A stretch of DNA of 64,000 nucleotides from Tepidicaulis sp002389665. Its GTDB lineage: Bacteria > Pseudomonadota > Alphaproteobacteria > Parvibaculales > Parvibaculaceae. Below the pieces are notes generated by a model that saw nothing but the letters and a program-made list of their open reading frames with translations, did no database searches and was not told where the DNA came from. The position numbers and the translations under genes were made by a program. This document shows positions 1 through 7,887 of this stretch, piece by piece. The stretch covers positions 3,286,001-3,350,000 of the forward strand of contig NZ_OZ244942.1 in NCBI RefSeq assembly GCF_965222285.1, read 5' to 3'. Each line of letters begins with the position of its first letter. Position 1 is the stretch's first letter.

Positions 1-1
1 C

Positions 2-541
2 GACACGAACTTGTGGGTGAAAGCGGTCGACACGAAAGTCGACGTTTCGACCGCCGCCATTGCCAACTCGCTCTCCGCCGAGCTGAAAGGCAATACCTAT
101 CTGGAAAACAACCAGGTGCTGGGGGCAGCAGCCGATGTGAAAGCGGCAACCGTCGTGGAAGCCGAATGGATCGGCGGCAAAGCCACCATCAACACCCAGG
201 CGATCGGCAATAACGTGACGGCCTCCGTTGCCGATGCGCAGTTCGTCAACATTCACAACAATCAGACCACCGGCTGGCAGGCCCCGCGCCCGACCGATCC
301 GGAAGCTGTTTCCAACGTGACCATCGAAAACGCCGCGAAGGTGGATGTCTCCGCTCTTGCCGCCTCCAACGCCTTCGCGCTGGAAAGCAATGCGCAGGAA
401 ATCAACCTCACCAGCGCGCAGCTCAACAACTCGCTGACCACCGCCGTCTCCAATGTCAGCATCGGCTATACGAACGCGCTGAAAAGCTCGAGCGTGGCCA
501 TCGGCAATCAGGTCTCCATCGCCCCGATCGCCATCAAATAA
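2..541 (+). CDS. Secreted-type repeat protein, 3' part only
   Basis: The frame is open from the first bases of the window, so the start and any signal peptide lie outside; about 179 codons are visible. The protein is an Asn/Ala/Ser-rich repeat protein without Cys. A pattern of hydrophobic-x-S-[ST]-x-A-[IV]-[AG]-N recurs, for example VDVSTAAIANSL and SSSVAIGNQVSI. The gene at 742 encodes the same repeat type, shares the WI-x-G-x-AT unit, and ends in a matching C-terminal unit (VSN-[IV]-x-[IV]-GY), so the two are tandem paralogues. The repeat style suggests a beta-solenoid or amyloid-like surface protein, perhaps related to curlin-like or holdfast-anchor proteins, but that function is inferred. 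A strong hairpin terminator follows. Confidence 0.7.
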   Translation, partial: DTNLWVKAVDTKVDVSTAAIANSLSAELKGNTYLENNQVLGAAADVKAATVVEAEWIGGKATINTQAIGNNVTASVADAQFVNIHNNQTTGWQAPRPTDPEAVSNVTIENAAKVDVSALAASNAFALESNAQEINLTSAQLNNSLTTAVSNVSIGYTNALKSSSVAIGNQVSIAPIAIK

Positions 542-569
542 ACCGCCCGCTCTTCAAAGCGCGCAAAGG

Positions 570-602
570 ACCGGGAACCGCAAAGGTTCCCGGTTTTCTT
601 TT
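570..602 (+). terminator. Rho-independent terminator after the first repeat-protein gene
   Basis: A perfect 10-bp stem (ACCGGGAACC, loop GCAAA, GGTTCCCGGT) is followed by a T-rich run (TTTCTTTT). It starts 28 bases after the stop codon and separates this gene from its paralogue at 742. Confidence 0.85.
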
Positions 603-741
603 GCCCAAATGCCCGTCCCAAATCGGGACTCGGCCCGGTTTTCCGCAGTTTCCCGCGCTTGGCATGGCTCTCGCAATACCGTGATCAAGCGCCGTTCTCA
701 GGCTCATATTGAAACAGCAGCCGCCCGATTGGAGGCACGAC

Positions 742-1380
742 ATGAAACCGACCCGTCTTTTTCTCAGCGCCGTACTGGCAACGTTCTGCGCCGCGCCGGC
801 TCTGGCCGGGGACCCGGACCACACCGTGCTGAACGGTCAGATCAACCTCAAAAACATCGTCGGTGAGCTGAACATCTATGTCGATGACGCAGGCTCGCTC
901 GGCCAGACCGCAAGCGCCCAGGGCAACAGCTTCGAAGCGGAGCTCGACGGCTCCTCCGATGTCGACACCTATCAGATCAATCATTCCAACGTCGAAGCCG
1001 ACCTCAATCTTGAAGCCGGCTGGATCGAAGGCGAGGCGACGACGGTCTCCCAGTCCTTCACGAACTCCGCCACGATCAAGGGCGACGGTACGGGCGGCGT
1101 AGCCGTGAACAATTATCAGGAAGCCGATCCGAGCTGCGATTCCTGTTATGACGATGCCAAGACCTTCATCGCCGTTGACGGCGTGGGCACGCTGGACAGC
1201 TCCACCACCGCCGTTGCCAACTCGCTGAACGTCTATAACAACGCGCCGGGAACGAATATCAATTCCCAGCAGATCAACAATTCCAAGATGAGCGCCGTCT
1301 CGAACATCTATGTCGGCTACGCGGGCAGCCTCAATGCCTCCTCGGCCGCCGTCGGCAACAGCGTGATCGTCGGCAAGTAA
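742..1380 (+). CDS. Secreted repeat protein, curlin- or holdfast-like in style
   Basis: The protein has 212 residues. ATG 742 is chosen because GGAGG lies 7 bases upstream and a clean signal peptide follows (MKPTRLFLSAVLATFCAAPALA, cleavage near residue 22). An upstream in-frame start at 709 would bury that signal. The mature part is Asn/Ser/Ala-rich with repeated units such as LDSSTTAVANSLNV and ASSAAVGNSVIV, and one CxxC (CDSC) near residue 132. It is a paralogue of the truncated gene ending at 541. Repetition of alternating hydrophobic and Asn/Ser residues suggests stacked beta strands on the cell surface. Exact family and function are not recognised; curlin-like or holdfast-anchoring proteins are the nearest idea. 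Confidence 0.75.
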   Translation: MKPTRLFLSAVLATFCAAPALAGDPDHTVLNGQINLKNIVGELNIYVDDAGSLGQTASAQGNSFEAELDGSSDVDTYQINHSNVEADLNLEAGWIEGEATTVSQSFTNSATIKGDGTGGVAVNNYQEADPSCDSCYDDAKTFIAVDGVGTLDSSTTAVANSLNVYNNAPGTNINSQQINNSKMSAVSNIYVGYAGSLNASSAAVGNSVIVGK

Positions 1381-1439
1381 TCCTGCTGCCAAGCAGGGGA
1401 ATGCGGCGCGGATGCGTATCAAGCCGCCGCCGCTCAAGG

Positions 1440-1479
1440 GAACCGGAGATGCGGGGGGCGCGTCTCCGGTTCTTCTCGT
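1440..1479 (+). terminator. Rho-independent terminator
   Basis: A perfect 10-bp stem (GAACCGGAGA at 1440 and TCTCCGGTTC at 1463) encloses a 13-base G-rich loop and is followed by TTCTCGTT. It lies about 60 bases past the repeat-protein stop codon. Confidence 0.7.
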
Positions 1480-1576
1480 TCGGCTATAGGCTCAACTGGA
1501 GGCCTTGGCCCTTCTTGCCAAGCCCCGCCCAAGCCCTTATCCCTTGCCGCGACGGAAAACGAGCAGGCAAGACGAG

Positions 1577-2167
1577 ATGAACCAAAAGGGACCGAGAGGA
1601 TATTTCGGCTTCGGCGTGGAAGGCATTTCCAAGCCGATGAATATGGGCAGCCTGATCCGCTCCGCCCATGCTTTCGGCGCGAGCTTCGTTTTCACCGTGG
1701 GCGCGGCGCACAAAGTGCGGGCCGCCAAATCCGACACCTCCAAGACCCCGCAGCACGTGCCTTATTATGAATGGGACCGTGCGGGCGACATGATCCTGCC
1801 GCGCGGCTGCCACCTTGTCGGAGTGGAGCTGACGGAGGAGGCGGTCGATCTGCCCAGCTTCCGCCATCCCTTGAATGCGGCTTACATTATGGGCCCCGAG
1901 CGCGGCAGCCTGTCGGAGGAAATGACGGCGAAATGCGATTTCGTGGTCAAGATCCCCACGAAATTCTGCCTCAACGTGCAGATCGCCGGCGCCGTCATCA
2001 TGTATGACCGGCTGCGCTCCATGGGCAATTATGCCCCCAGGGCGCTGATGCCGGGCGGCCCGGTGGACGGCGCGCGCGAGCACACCCATGGCGGCCCCAT
2101 CATGCGGCGCGGCGGCATCAAAATGCCCATGAAGCGCCCTTATGAGGAAGAAGAGGACGCGGACTAA
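1577..2167 (+). CDS. TrmH/SpoU-family RNA methyltransferase
   Basis: The predicted enzyme (196 residues) transfers a methyl group from S-adenosylmethionine, most likely to a ribose 2'-OH in tRNA or rRNA. The three SPOUT motifs are visible in order: N-x-GSLIRSAHAFGA near residues 21-35, IMGPERGSLSEEM near residue 105, and LNVQIAGAVIMYDRL near residue 133. The C-terminus is Gly/Pro-rich and ends in an acidic EEEED run. ATG 1577 is preferred over an in-frame start at 1505, because the extra 24 residues look like non-coding Pro/Arg-rich sequence; no strong ribosome-binding site helps the choice. It stands alone after a terminator. The exact RNA target cannot be told from the sequence. Confidence 0.85.
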   Translation: MNQKGPRGYFGFGVEGISKPMNMGSLIRSAHAFGASFVFTVGAAHKVRAAKSDTSKTPQHVPYYEWDRAGDMILPRGCHLVGVELTEEAVDLPSFRHPLNAAYIMGPERGSLSEEMTAKCDFVVKIPTKFCLNVQIAGAVIMYDRLRSMGNYAPRALMPGGPVDGAREHTHGGPIMRRGGIKMPMKRPYEEEEDAD

Positions 2168-2398
2168 CCGCTCCCGGAAAGTTGAGGGTGCACAAAACAG
2201 CCGGAAGAGCGCCCCCGGGCGCGGACATATTTCCGCCGCATCCCGCCTGCAGTTTCGCATCTGAAAGTCTGTCCGGACGCCGCTTGAGGCCCGCCCGCAC
2301 CAAGGCGGCGGCAGCGGACCGGGGACACAGGTGGAAATGTATGGGGGGCTTGGGTAAGCTGCGCCCGGACCCCACTGGAAGAATCGAGTCGGAAGAAG

Positions 2399-2938
2399 AT
2401 GCGCAAACGAGAAAGAGCCTTCCTTAAAGGTACGATTTTAGCGGCCCTGCTAATGAGCGCGGCCCCGGCGCTGGCCGAAGCGCCCAAACTGCTCGGCAAA
2501 TTCAACGATTGGACGGCTTATACCTATGGTTCCGGCAAGGACCGGATCTGTTATGTCATGTCGGAACCCAAGGAGCAGCGCCCGCGCGGCGTCAATCGCG
2601 GCGACGTCTTCATGATGGTCACGCACCGGCCGGGCCAGAACGTGCGCAACGAGATCTCCATGCGCGCAGGCTATGTCTTCGATGAAAAGAGCCGGCCTTA
2701 TTCGGAAATCGGCTCGGACAATTTCCAGATGTTCACCGGTGTCAATGAAGGCGGGGAAGCGCGCCATTGGGCCTGGCTGGAAAACTCCTCCGATGAAAGC
2801 CGCATGGTCAACGCCATGAAGCGCGGCTCGGACATGATCGTGAAAGGCACCTCGAGCCGGGGCACGCTGACGACCGACACCTATTCGCTGTCCGGCGTCA
2901 CCGCCGCTATCGGCAAGATCGACGACGCCTGCCGCTAA
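2399..2938 (+). CDS. Invasion-associated locus B (IalB) family exported protein
   Basis: The protein has 179 residues with a signal peptide (MRKRERAFLKGTILAALLMS, cleavage after ALA near residue 26). The mature domain begins with FNDWTAYTYGSGKDRICYV, the typical opening of the IalB domain (a W-x-[AV] strand followed by [KR]-x-C-[YF]), and it has a second Cys near the end (DDACR) that may pair with the first. IalB-like proteins are common periplasmic proteins of Alphaproteobacteria; the original IalB was linked to host-cell invasion by Bartonella, but most family members have no known role. A stretch of about 230 bases upstream holds no gene. The name should not be read as evidence of virulence. 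Confidence 0.8.
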   Translation: MRKRERAFLKGTILAALLMSAAPALAEAPKLLGKFNDWTAYTYGSGKDRICYVMSEPKEQRPRGVNRGDVFMMVTHRPGQNVRNEISMRAGYVFDEKSRPYSEIGSDNFQMFTGVNEGGEARHWAWLENSSDESRMVNAMKRGSDMIVKGTSSRGTLTTDTYSLSGVTAAIGKIDDACR

Positions 2939-3136
2939 GCGCCTGAATTAAGGGCCTAAAAGCCCGCAAAAAGCCGCCGCGCCTTGAAAGCCATGTGCCT
3001 TGAAAGCCATGGGCCTTGAAAGATAGCGCGGCGGCCTTTTCTTGTGCTATAGCAGCCCCAGATTGAACGGCAGGCGCGCGGGCCCCGAAACCGGCAGAAT
3101 TCCGGCAAAGCCCCGCCTCCCCAACTCCTCGAGAAA

Positions 3137-4327
3137 ATGCCGGATAGGCAAATGAGCGTAACACTGGACATATCCCATAAGGCGGAAGGCGCGGGCGACA
3201 GCCCGGCGGCGAACGAGGCCGCCCGCACGGGCCTCATCGGCCTGCCGCGCCCCAAACTCCAGGAAGCGCTTGAGGCGGCGGGCATTCCCGCCAATCAGAC
3301 CAGGATGCGCGCCGGCCAGCTCTGGACCGCGCTCTACCATCAGGGCCTGACCGACTTTGCCGATATCACCACGCTCTCCAAAGCGCTGCGCGACGAACTG
3401 GCCAAACGCTTTACCCTAGAGCGCCCGGAAATCGTCACCGAACAGATTTCCACCGACGGCACGCGCAAATGGCTGATCCGTCTTGCCTCCAGCGATCCGC
3501 GCGCGCCCGCGCCGGAAGTCGAGGCCGTCTATATTCCTGAACCCGACCGGGGCACGCTCTGCATTTCCTCACAGGTCGGCTGCACGCTCAATTGCACCTT
3601 CTGCCATACGGGCACGCAAAAGCTCGTGCGCAACCTGACTGCGGAAGAGATCGTCGCCCAGATCCTCATCGCCCGCGATGCGCTTGGCGAATGGCCGACG
3701 CCGAAGGAAGGGCGCAAGATCACGAATATCGTGCTCATGGGCATGGGCGAGCCACTTTACAATTTCGACAATGTGAAAGACGCCATCGACATTCTTTCCG
3801 ACGGCGAAGGCCTTTCCATTTCCAAGCGCCGTATTACGCTCTCCACTTCCGGCGTCGTGCCGATGATCGAGAAAGTGGGCTCCGATATCGGCTGCATGCT
3901 CGCGATCTCGCTTCACGCGGTGAACGATCCCACCCGCGACATGCTGGTGCCGCTCAACAAGAAATATCCGATTGCGGAGCTTCTTGATGCCTGCCGGAAT
4001 TTCCCCGGCCTGTCCAACGCCCGGCGCATCACCTTCGAATATGTGATGCTGAAAGGCGTGAATGACAGCAAGGAAGACGCAAAAGAACTCGTGCGGCTTC
4101 TGAAAGGCATTCCGGCAAAGATCAATCTCATTCCCTTCAATGCCTGGCCCGGCGCGCCTTACGAGTGCTCGGACTGGGAAGAGATCGAAACCTTCGCCGA
4201 TATCGTCAACCGCGCAGGCTATGCAAGCCCCATCCGTACCCCGCGCGGGCGCGACATCATGGCCGCCTGCGGCCAGCTGAAGTCCGAAAGCGAACGGCTG
4301 AAGGCCAGCCTGCGCGCGGCGCAATAG
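3137..4327 (+). CDS. rlmN: 23S rRNA (A2503-C2)/tRNA (A37-C2) methyltransferase RlmN
   Basis: This radical-SAM enzyme (396 residues) methylates C2 of A2503 in 23S rRNA and of A37 in some tRNAs, using a methylated cysteine intermediate. The [4Fe-4S] motif CTLNCTFC gives Cys149, Cys153 and Cys156. The two catalytic cysteines of the family correspond to Cys142 (in TLCISSQVG) and Cys378 (in IMAACGQL). The family motifs VLMGMGEPLYNFDNV and AISLHAVND are intact. The first 30 residues are variable, so ATG 3137 or ATG 3152 could be the true start. Upstream lies a 200-base gap with a short tandem repeat (GCCTTGAAAGCCATG-like) around 2981-3020. Confidence 0.95.
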   Translation: MPDRQMSVTLDISHKAEGAGDSPAANEAARTGLIGLPRPKLQEALEAAGIPANQTRMRAGQLWTALYHQGLTDFADITTLSKALRDELAKRFTLERPEIVTEQISTDGTRKWLIRLASSDPRAPAPEVEAVYIPEPDRGTLCISSQVGCTLNCTFCHTGTQKLVRNLTAEEIVAQILIARDALGEWPTPKEGRKITNIVLMGMGEPLYNFDNVKDAIDILSDGEGLSISKRRITLSTSGVVPMIEKVGSDIGCMLAISLHAVNDPTRDMLVPLNKKYPIAELLDACRNFPGLSNARRITFEYVMLKGVNDSKEDAKELVRLLKGIPAKINLIPFNAWPGAPYECSDWEEIETFADIVNRAGYASPIRTPRGRDIMAACGQLKSESERLKASLRAAQ

Positions 4328-4437
4328 GCCCCATCTTTCCATTCCGGCAACAGGTCCTTTCCCGATTGTGAGGCGACAGCACCCCTTTTCCCGCGTTACG
4401 CTCCGGCAAACGCGAAAAGAAAATGAGGGAGGCCGTC

Positions 4438-5328
4438 ATGACCGCATTCACGGTAAAAGAAATATGGCGCTATCCGGTCAAGTCCATGCAGGGCGAGCGG
4501 CTGGAGGAAACCGTGCTCACGAAAGGCGGCATTCCTTTCGACCGGGGCTGGGCGGTGCGCGATGAACAGACCCAGACCATTCGCGGCGCCAAACATATTC
4601 CCGGCCTTTTGCATTGCTCGGCCCGCTATATCGAAGGCACCTCGGCAGACGCCGTGCCGCATGTGGAAATCACGCTGCCCGATGGCAGCAAAACGGGCTC
4701 GCAAGAAGAAGACGTTAACGCCCGCCTTTCCAAAGCATTGGAGCGGGAGGTAACGCTCTGGCCGCTGCAGCCCGCCGACGACAGCGCCCATTACCGCATC
4801 AATGAAACGGCAGCTTCCCAGGAAGAACTGGAAGCGAATATGCGCGCCATGTTCGGTGTGCGTGACGATGAAACGCTGCCCGATCTCAGCGCCATTCCGG
4901 GCGAGCTTTTGTCGGAAGTCATGGAATATGCAAGCCCGCGCGGCACCTATTTCGATCTTTATCCGGTGAACCTTCTCACCGAAGCCTCGCTGCGCCGCTT
5001 TCAGGAACTCACCCCTTTCTCGAAGCTCGATGTGCGCCGCTTCCGCCCGAACTTTCTGATCGCCGATGATGAAAAACTTTCATCGCTCGCCGAATTCGGC
5101 TGGGTGGGCAACAAAGTCACGCTCGGCGGCGCGGCGCTCGATATCGATATCGAATGCATGCGCTGCGTGATGACCACCCGCGAGCAGGCCCCGCACGGAC
5201 AAGGCGCTATTCCGCGCGATCCGGAAATCATGCGCACGCTGGTACGCGAGACGAAACACAATCTCTCGGTCTATGCGAATGTCGCAAGCCCCGGTGCGGT
5301 GAAGGTTGGGGATGAGGTGAGGGTATAA
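4438..5328 (+). CDS. MOSC-domain protein (YcbX/mARC-like)
   Basis: The protein has 296 residues. An N-terminal beta-barrel domain opens with IWRYPVKSMQGE, the hallmark of MOSC_N proteins. The C-terminal MOSC domain carries a conserved Cys region (ECMRCVMTT) near residue 240, where molybdenum-cofactor sulfur or Mo ligation is expected. Members such as YcbX and mARC reduce N-hydroxylated compounds or handle sulfur for the molybdenum cofactor; the substrate here is unknown. ATG 4438 is chosen because GGGAGG precedes it; an in-frame ATG at 4423 lacks such a site. It is followed by a palindromic repeat pair (5390-5490) rather than by a clear terminator. Confidence 0.85.
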   Translation: MTAFTVKEIWRYPVKSMQGERLEETVLTKGGIPFDRGWAVRDEQTQTIRGAKHIPGLLHCSARYIEGTSADAVPHVEITLPDGSKTGSQEEDVNARLSKALEREVTLWPLQPADDSAHYRINETAASQEELEANMRAMFGVRDDETLPDLSAIPGELLSEVMEYASPRGTYFDLYPVNLLTEASLRRFQELTPFSKLDVRRFRPNFLIADDEKLSSLAEFGWVGNKVTLGGAALDIDIECMRCVMTTREQAPHGQGAIPRDPEIMRTLVRETKHNLSVYANVASPGAVKVGDEVRV

Positions 5329-5389
5329 TCTTGCATCAGCGCTCGGCGCGAAGAACCTATGCAGAAGTTGCAATGAGAAGAGACGCCAC

Positions 5390-5490
5390 ATGGACCCCGG
5401 GACAAGCCCGGGGTGACAGCATCATTCAGATAACAGGCGTTGCCTAACTGCACACACCGAGTGTCACCCCGGCTTTATGCCGGGGTCCAT
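5390..5490. repeat. Pair of palindromic intergenic repeats in inverted orientation
   Basis: Two 29-base units (5390-5418 and 5462-5490) are inverted copies of each other. The outer 11 bases on each side match perfectly (ATGGACCCCGG and CCGGGGTGACA) and the central 7 differ. Each unit also folds on itself through CCCCGG/CCGGGG. Such REP-like palindromes are common between genes in Alphaproteobacteria. It lies between the convergent MOSC and isomerase genes and may also act as a transcription stop. Confidence 0.8.
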
Positions 5491-5564
5491 ACCAATGCTT
5501 GCCGCAAGTTCGAAAGCCGGCAGTGGCCTCCTACTTGGCCCCTGCATCACGAGGCATAGATGCT

Positions 5565-6164
5565 TCACTTCCCCTTCGCCCAGTTGAAGGCCTGCTCCAT
5601 GCGGTCATGGCCCCAGAAAAGCTCATCGCCGACGGTAAAGCTCGGCGCGCCGAAAATGCCGCGCTCCCAGGCTTCATCGGTCTGCGCCCGCAAAGCGTCT
5701 TTGTTTTCCTGGGTGAAGGCGGCGGCAAAGGCCTCTTCCGGCTCAACGCCGACAAGATCGAGCACTTCGGCGAGCACCGCGTCATCCGAAATCGTCAGCC
5801 CGTCGACAAAATTCGCCCGGTAAACAGCACGGCTGAAATCCTCGCCCCAGCCTTCCTTCATACCGGTAAGCGCGAGGCGCGCGGCCTTCAGTCCGTTCTG
5901 CGGAAAGTGTGAGGGCTTATTGAAGGGCAGCTTATAGGCCGCGCAAAGCCGCTCAAGATCGCGCCACATATAGCGCCCCTTCACCTCATAAACATTGAAA
6001 GGGGAATCCTGCAGGCCCTGCTCGAAAAAGATCGGCCCGAGCAGCATAGGCCGCCAGATAACCTCCACCCCCGCCTTTTTGGCGAAAGCGTCCACCCGCA
6101 TCGCCGCCGGATAGGAATAGGTGCTCGCAAACTCGTACCAGAACTCGATTTTCGCCATGTCCAT
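5565..6164 (-). CDS. 2-hydroxychromene-2-carboxylate isomerase family (DsbA-like/kappa-class GST fold)
   Basis: The protein has 199 residues. The N-terminus IEFWYEFASTYSYPAA is the glutathione-binding opening of the 2-hydroxychromene-2-carboxylate isomerase/kappa-GST family, and the C-terminus holds GIFGAPSFTVGDELFWGHDR with the conserved cis-Pro and the FWGxDR ending. NahD, the characterised member, isomerises a naphthalene-pathway intermediate with glutathione. Many homologues sit outside aromatic pathways, and no such genes are nearby, so the substrate is unknown. ATG 6158 (MAKIEFWYEF) is an equally good start. The gene converges on the MOSC gene across a repeat pair. Confidence 0.85.
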   Translation of the reverse strand: MDMAKIEFWYEFASTYSYPAAMRVDAFAKKAGVEVIWRPMLLGPIFFEQGLQDSPFNVYEVKGRYMWRDLERLCAAYKLPFNKPSHFPQNGLKAARLALTGMKEGWGEDFSRAVYRANFVDGLTISDDAVLAEVLDLVGVEPEEAFAAAFTQENKDALRAQTDEAWERGIFGAPSFTVGDELFWGHDRMEQAFNWAKGK

Positions 6165-6250
6165 CCCCGCGAAAGGCTCACTATTGCCCTTTTCCTAGCA
6201 CGCGGAGCCCTGCGCGGCGATCCTTCAACGGCGCGGTCTAGCTTGCGGAA

Positions 6251-7675
6251 ATGACAGAGAAAGCACCCGACGTCCACCCGGCGGCTCCAGCCCGCCCTTG
6301 CGGAAAGCGCCCGATCCGCTCTATACCGGCCTTTCCTTCAACCCCGCCGGCCTTCAACCCCACCGGAACACCTGCCTTGGTCAAACTCAGCCCGTTTCAC
6401 GAACATCCCCAGCGCGAGAAGCTGACAAACGAGGTGCATTCGCGTCCGCCCGCCGAAGTGCCGGGGCCGATGATCTGCACCCATTTGGCGCTGCTCACCG
6501 GAGAAAACGGCTTTGAAGGCGAGCGCATTCACTTGCGTGAACTGGCCGCGCTTTTCGGCGCGAAGGCCCCGGAAAAGTTCGGCAACCACCTGGTGCTGGA
6601 GCTCGGCAACCGCAAGCTCGTCTGGGAGCGGCATACGGAATTTTCCACCTATACGTTTTTCGAATATCTGAGCGAAAACCGGAAACCGGAAGAAGCCTTC
6701 GCCCATCCGCCCTTGAGCGCGCTGCCGGAAAACTGGAAAGAGAAACTCTCCGGCGAATTGCTCGTCGCCATTAATCTCGCCGTGGTCAGCGCCCCGCCCG
6801 AAGAGATCGACCCGCATCTGAACGCGCTTTTCGATCCCCAGCGCCTCATCGGCGCGCGGGTGGCGGGCGGCGCAGCGGCGGCATGGACCGACTTCACACT
6901 GCATGAAGACGGGCTGTCGCGCATCCTCATCGCCAACCAGTCTTTGAAGCCGGGGCGCATGGGCCGCCTCGTGCAGCGGCTTTTGGAAATCGAAACCTAC
7001 CGGATGATGGCGCTTCTGGCCTTTCCGCTCGCCCGCGCGCTCGCCCCTGAAATTTCCAACATGGAACAGGAGCTGGCCCGGATTGCGACGGAGACCGCCT
7101 CGATCAAGGGCCTGGCGGACGAGCAGCGCCAATTGCAGGAACTCACTTCGCTTGCCGCCCGCGTCGAGCAGCTGACCGCGCGCACCGATTTCCGCTTTTC
7201 GGCAGGCCGGGCCTATTATGATCTTGTGGTGCGGCGGATCGGCGAGCTCGACGAGCAAAAGCTGCCTGGCATCCAGCAAATCTCCACCTTCATGGAGCGC
7301 CGCCTAGCGCCCGCCATGAGCACCAGCGAGGCGATGGACCGCCGCCTCGACACGCTCTCCCAGCATATCGCGCGGGCGAGCGGCCTCTTGCGCACACGGG
7401 TGGAAATCGCGGTGCAGGAACAGAACCAGAGCCTGCTTTCCTCCATGGAAAGCCGCGTGCGCCTGCAAGTGCGCCTCCAGGAAACGGTGGAAGGGCTCTC
7501 CGCCGTCGCGATTTCCTATTACCTGCTCGGCATCATTCACTATGCGCTTGAGGCCGCTCATGAGGCGGGCCTGCCCGTCCACCCCAATCTGGCGGTCGGC
7601 ATCCTCGCTCCCATCATGCTGGTGGCGGTCTATCTCGGCGTGCGCTCGGTGAGAAAGCGCCTTAAAGGCAGCTGA
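6251..7675 (+). CDS. DUF3422 family membrane-anchored protein
   Basis: The protein has 474 residues. The block HPQREKLTNEVHSRPPAEV near residues 51-69 is typical of DUF3422, a family common in Alpha- and Betaproteobacteria with no known function. The middle is helical and probably coiled coil (residues 270-400). Two hydrophobic segments close the protein: SAVAISYYLLGIIHYALE near residue 417 and AVGILAPIMLVAVYLGV near residue 447, followed by a basic tail. This resembles CorA-type topology, in which a large cytoplasmic helical domain precedes two C-terminal membrane helices, but no GMN-type motif is visible. The first 40 residues are Pro-rich and the start could lie further downstream. Confidence 0.75.
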   Translation: MTEKAPDVHPAAPARPCGKRPIRSIPAFPSTPPAFNPTGTPALVKLSPFHEHPQREKLTNEVHSRPPAEVPGPMICTHLALLTGENGFEGERIHLRELAALFGAKAPEKFGNHLVLELGNRKLVWERHTEFSTYTFFEYLSENRKPEEAFAHPPLSALPENWKEKLSGELLVAINLAVVSAPPEEIDPHLNALFDPQRLIGARVAGGAAAAWTDFTLHEDGLSRILIANQSLKPGRMGRLVQRLLEIETYRMMALLAFPLARALAPEISNMEQELARIATETASIKGLADEQRQLQELTSLAARVEQLTARTDFRFSAGRAYYDLVVRRIGELDEQKLPGIQQISTFMERRLAPAMSTSEAMDRRLDTLSQHIARASGLLRTRVEIAVQEQNQSLLSSMESRVRLQVRLQETVEGLSAVAISYYLLGIIHYALEAAHEAGLPVHPNLAVGILAPIMLVAVYLGVRSVRKRLKGS

Positions 7676-7763
7676 AACAGGAAAAAATGCGGCCCTTCGC
7701 CCCTTCCTCGCCGAAAGAATAACCAAAGGGCGCCGGAAAGGGGCGGAAACCCCTCGCGCCCCC

Positions 7764-7791
7764 TTGTCTATAAGGGGCTTTTGCCTATAGT
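7764..7791 (+). promoter_or_regulatory. Candidate sigma-70 promoter of argG
   Basis: TTGTCT (7764-7769) and TATAGT (7786-7791) are separated by 16 bases, about 95 bases before argG. A short inverted repeat, CCCCTT-GTCTAT-AAGGGG (7760-7777), overlaps the -35 box and could bind a regulator. Confidence 0.4.
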
Positions 7792-7887
7792 GCGCCGCAA
7801 CAAGGGGGGCCGCCCAGCGTCCCCGTTCCGGCCGGCCCGAAGGCCGGAAAGACCGGCAAGCCGCCACCCTTAGCGAGGGGACACGCC

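Noticed and set aside
5565..6164. Naphthalene degradation pathway
   Set aside because: Only the isomerase-family protein is present; no dioxygenase or other pathway genes are nearby.
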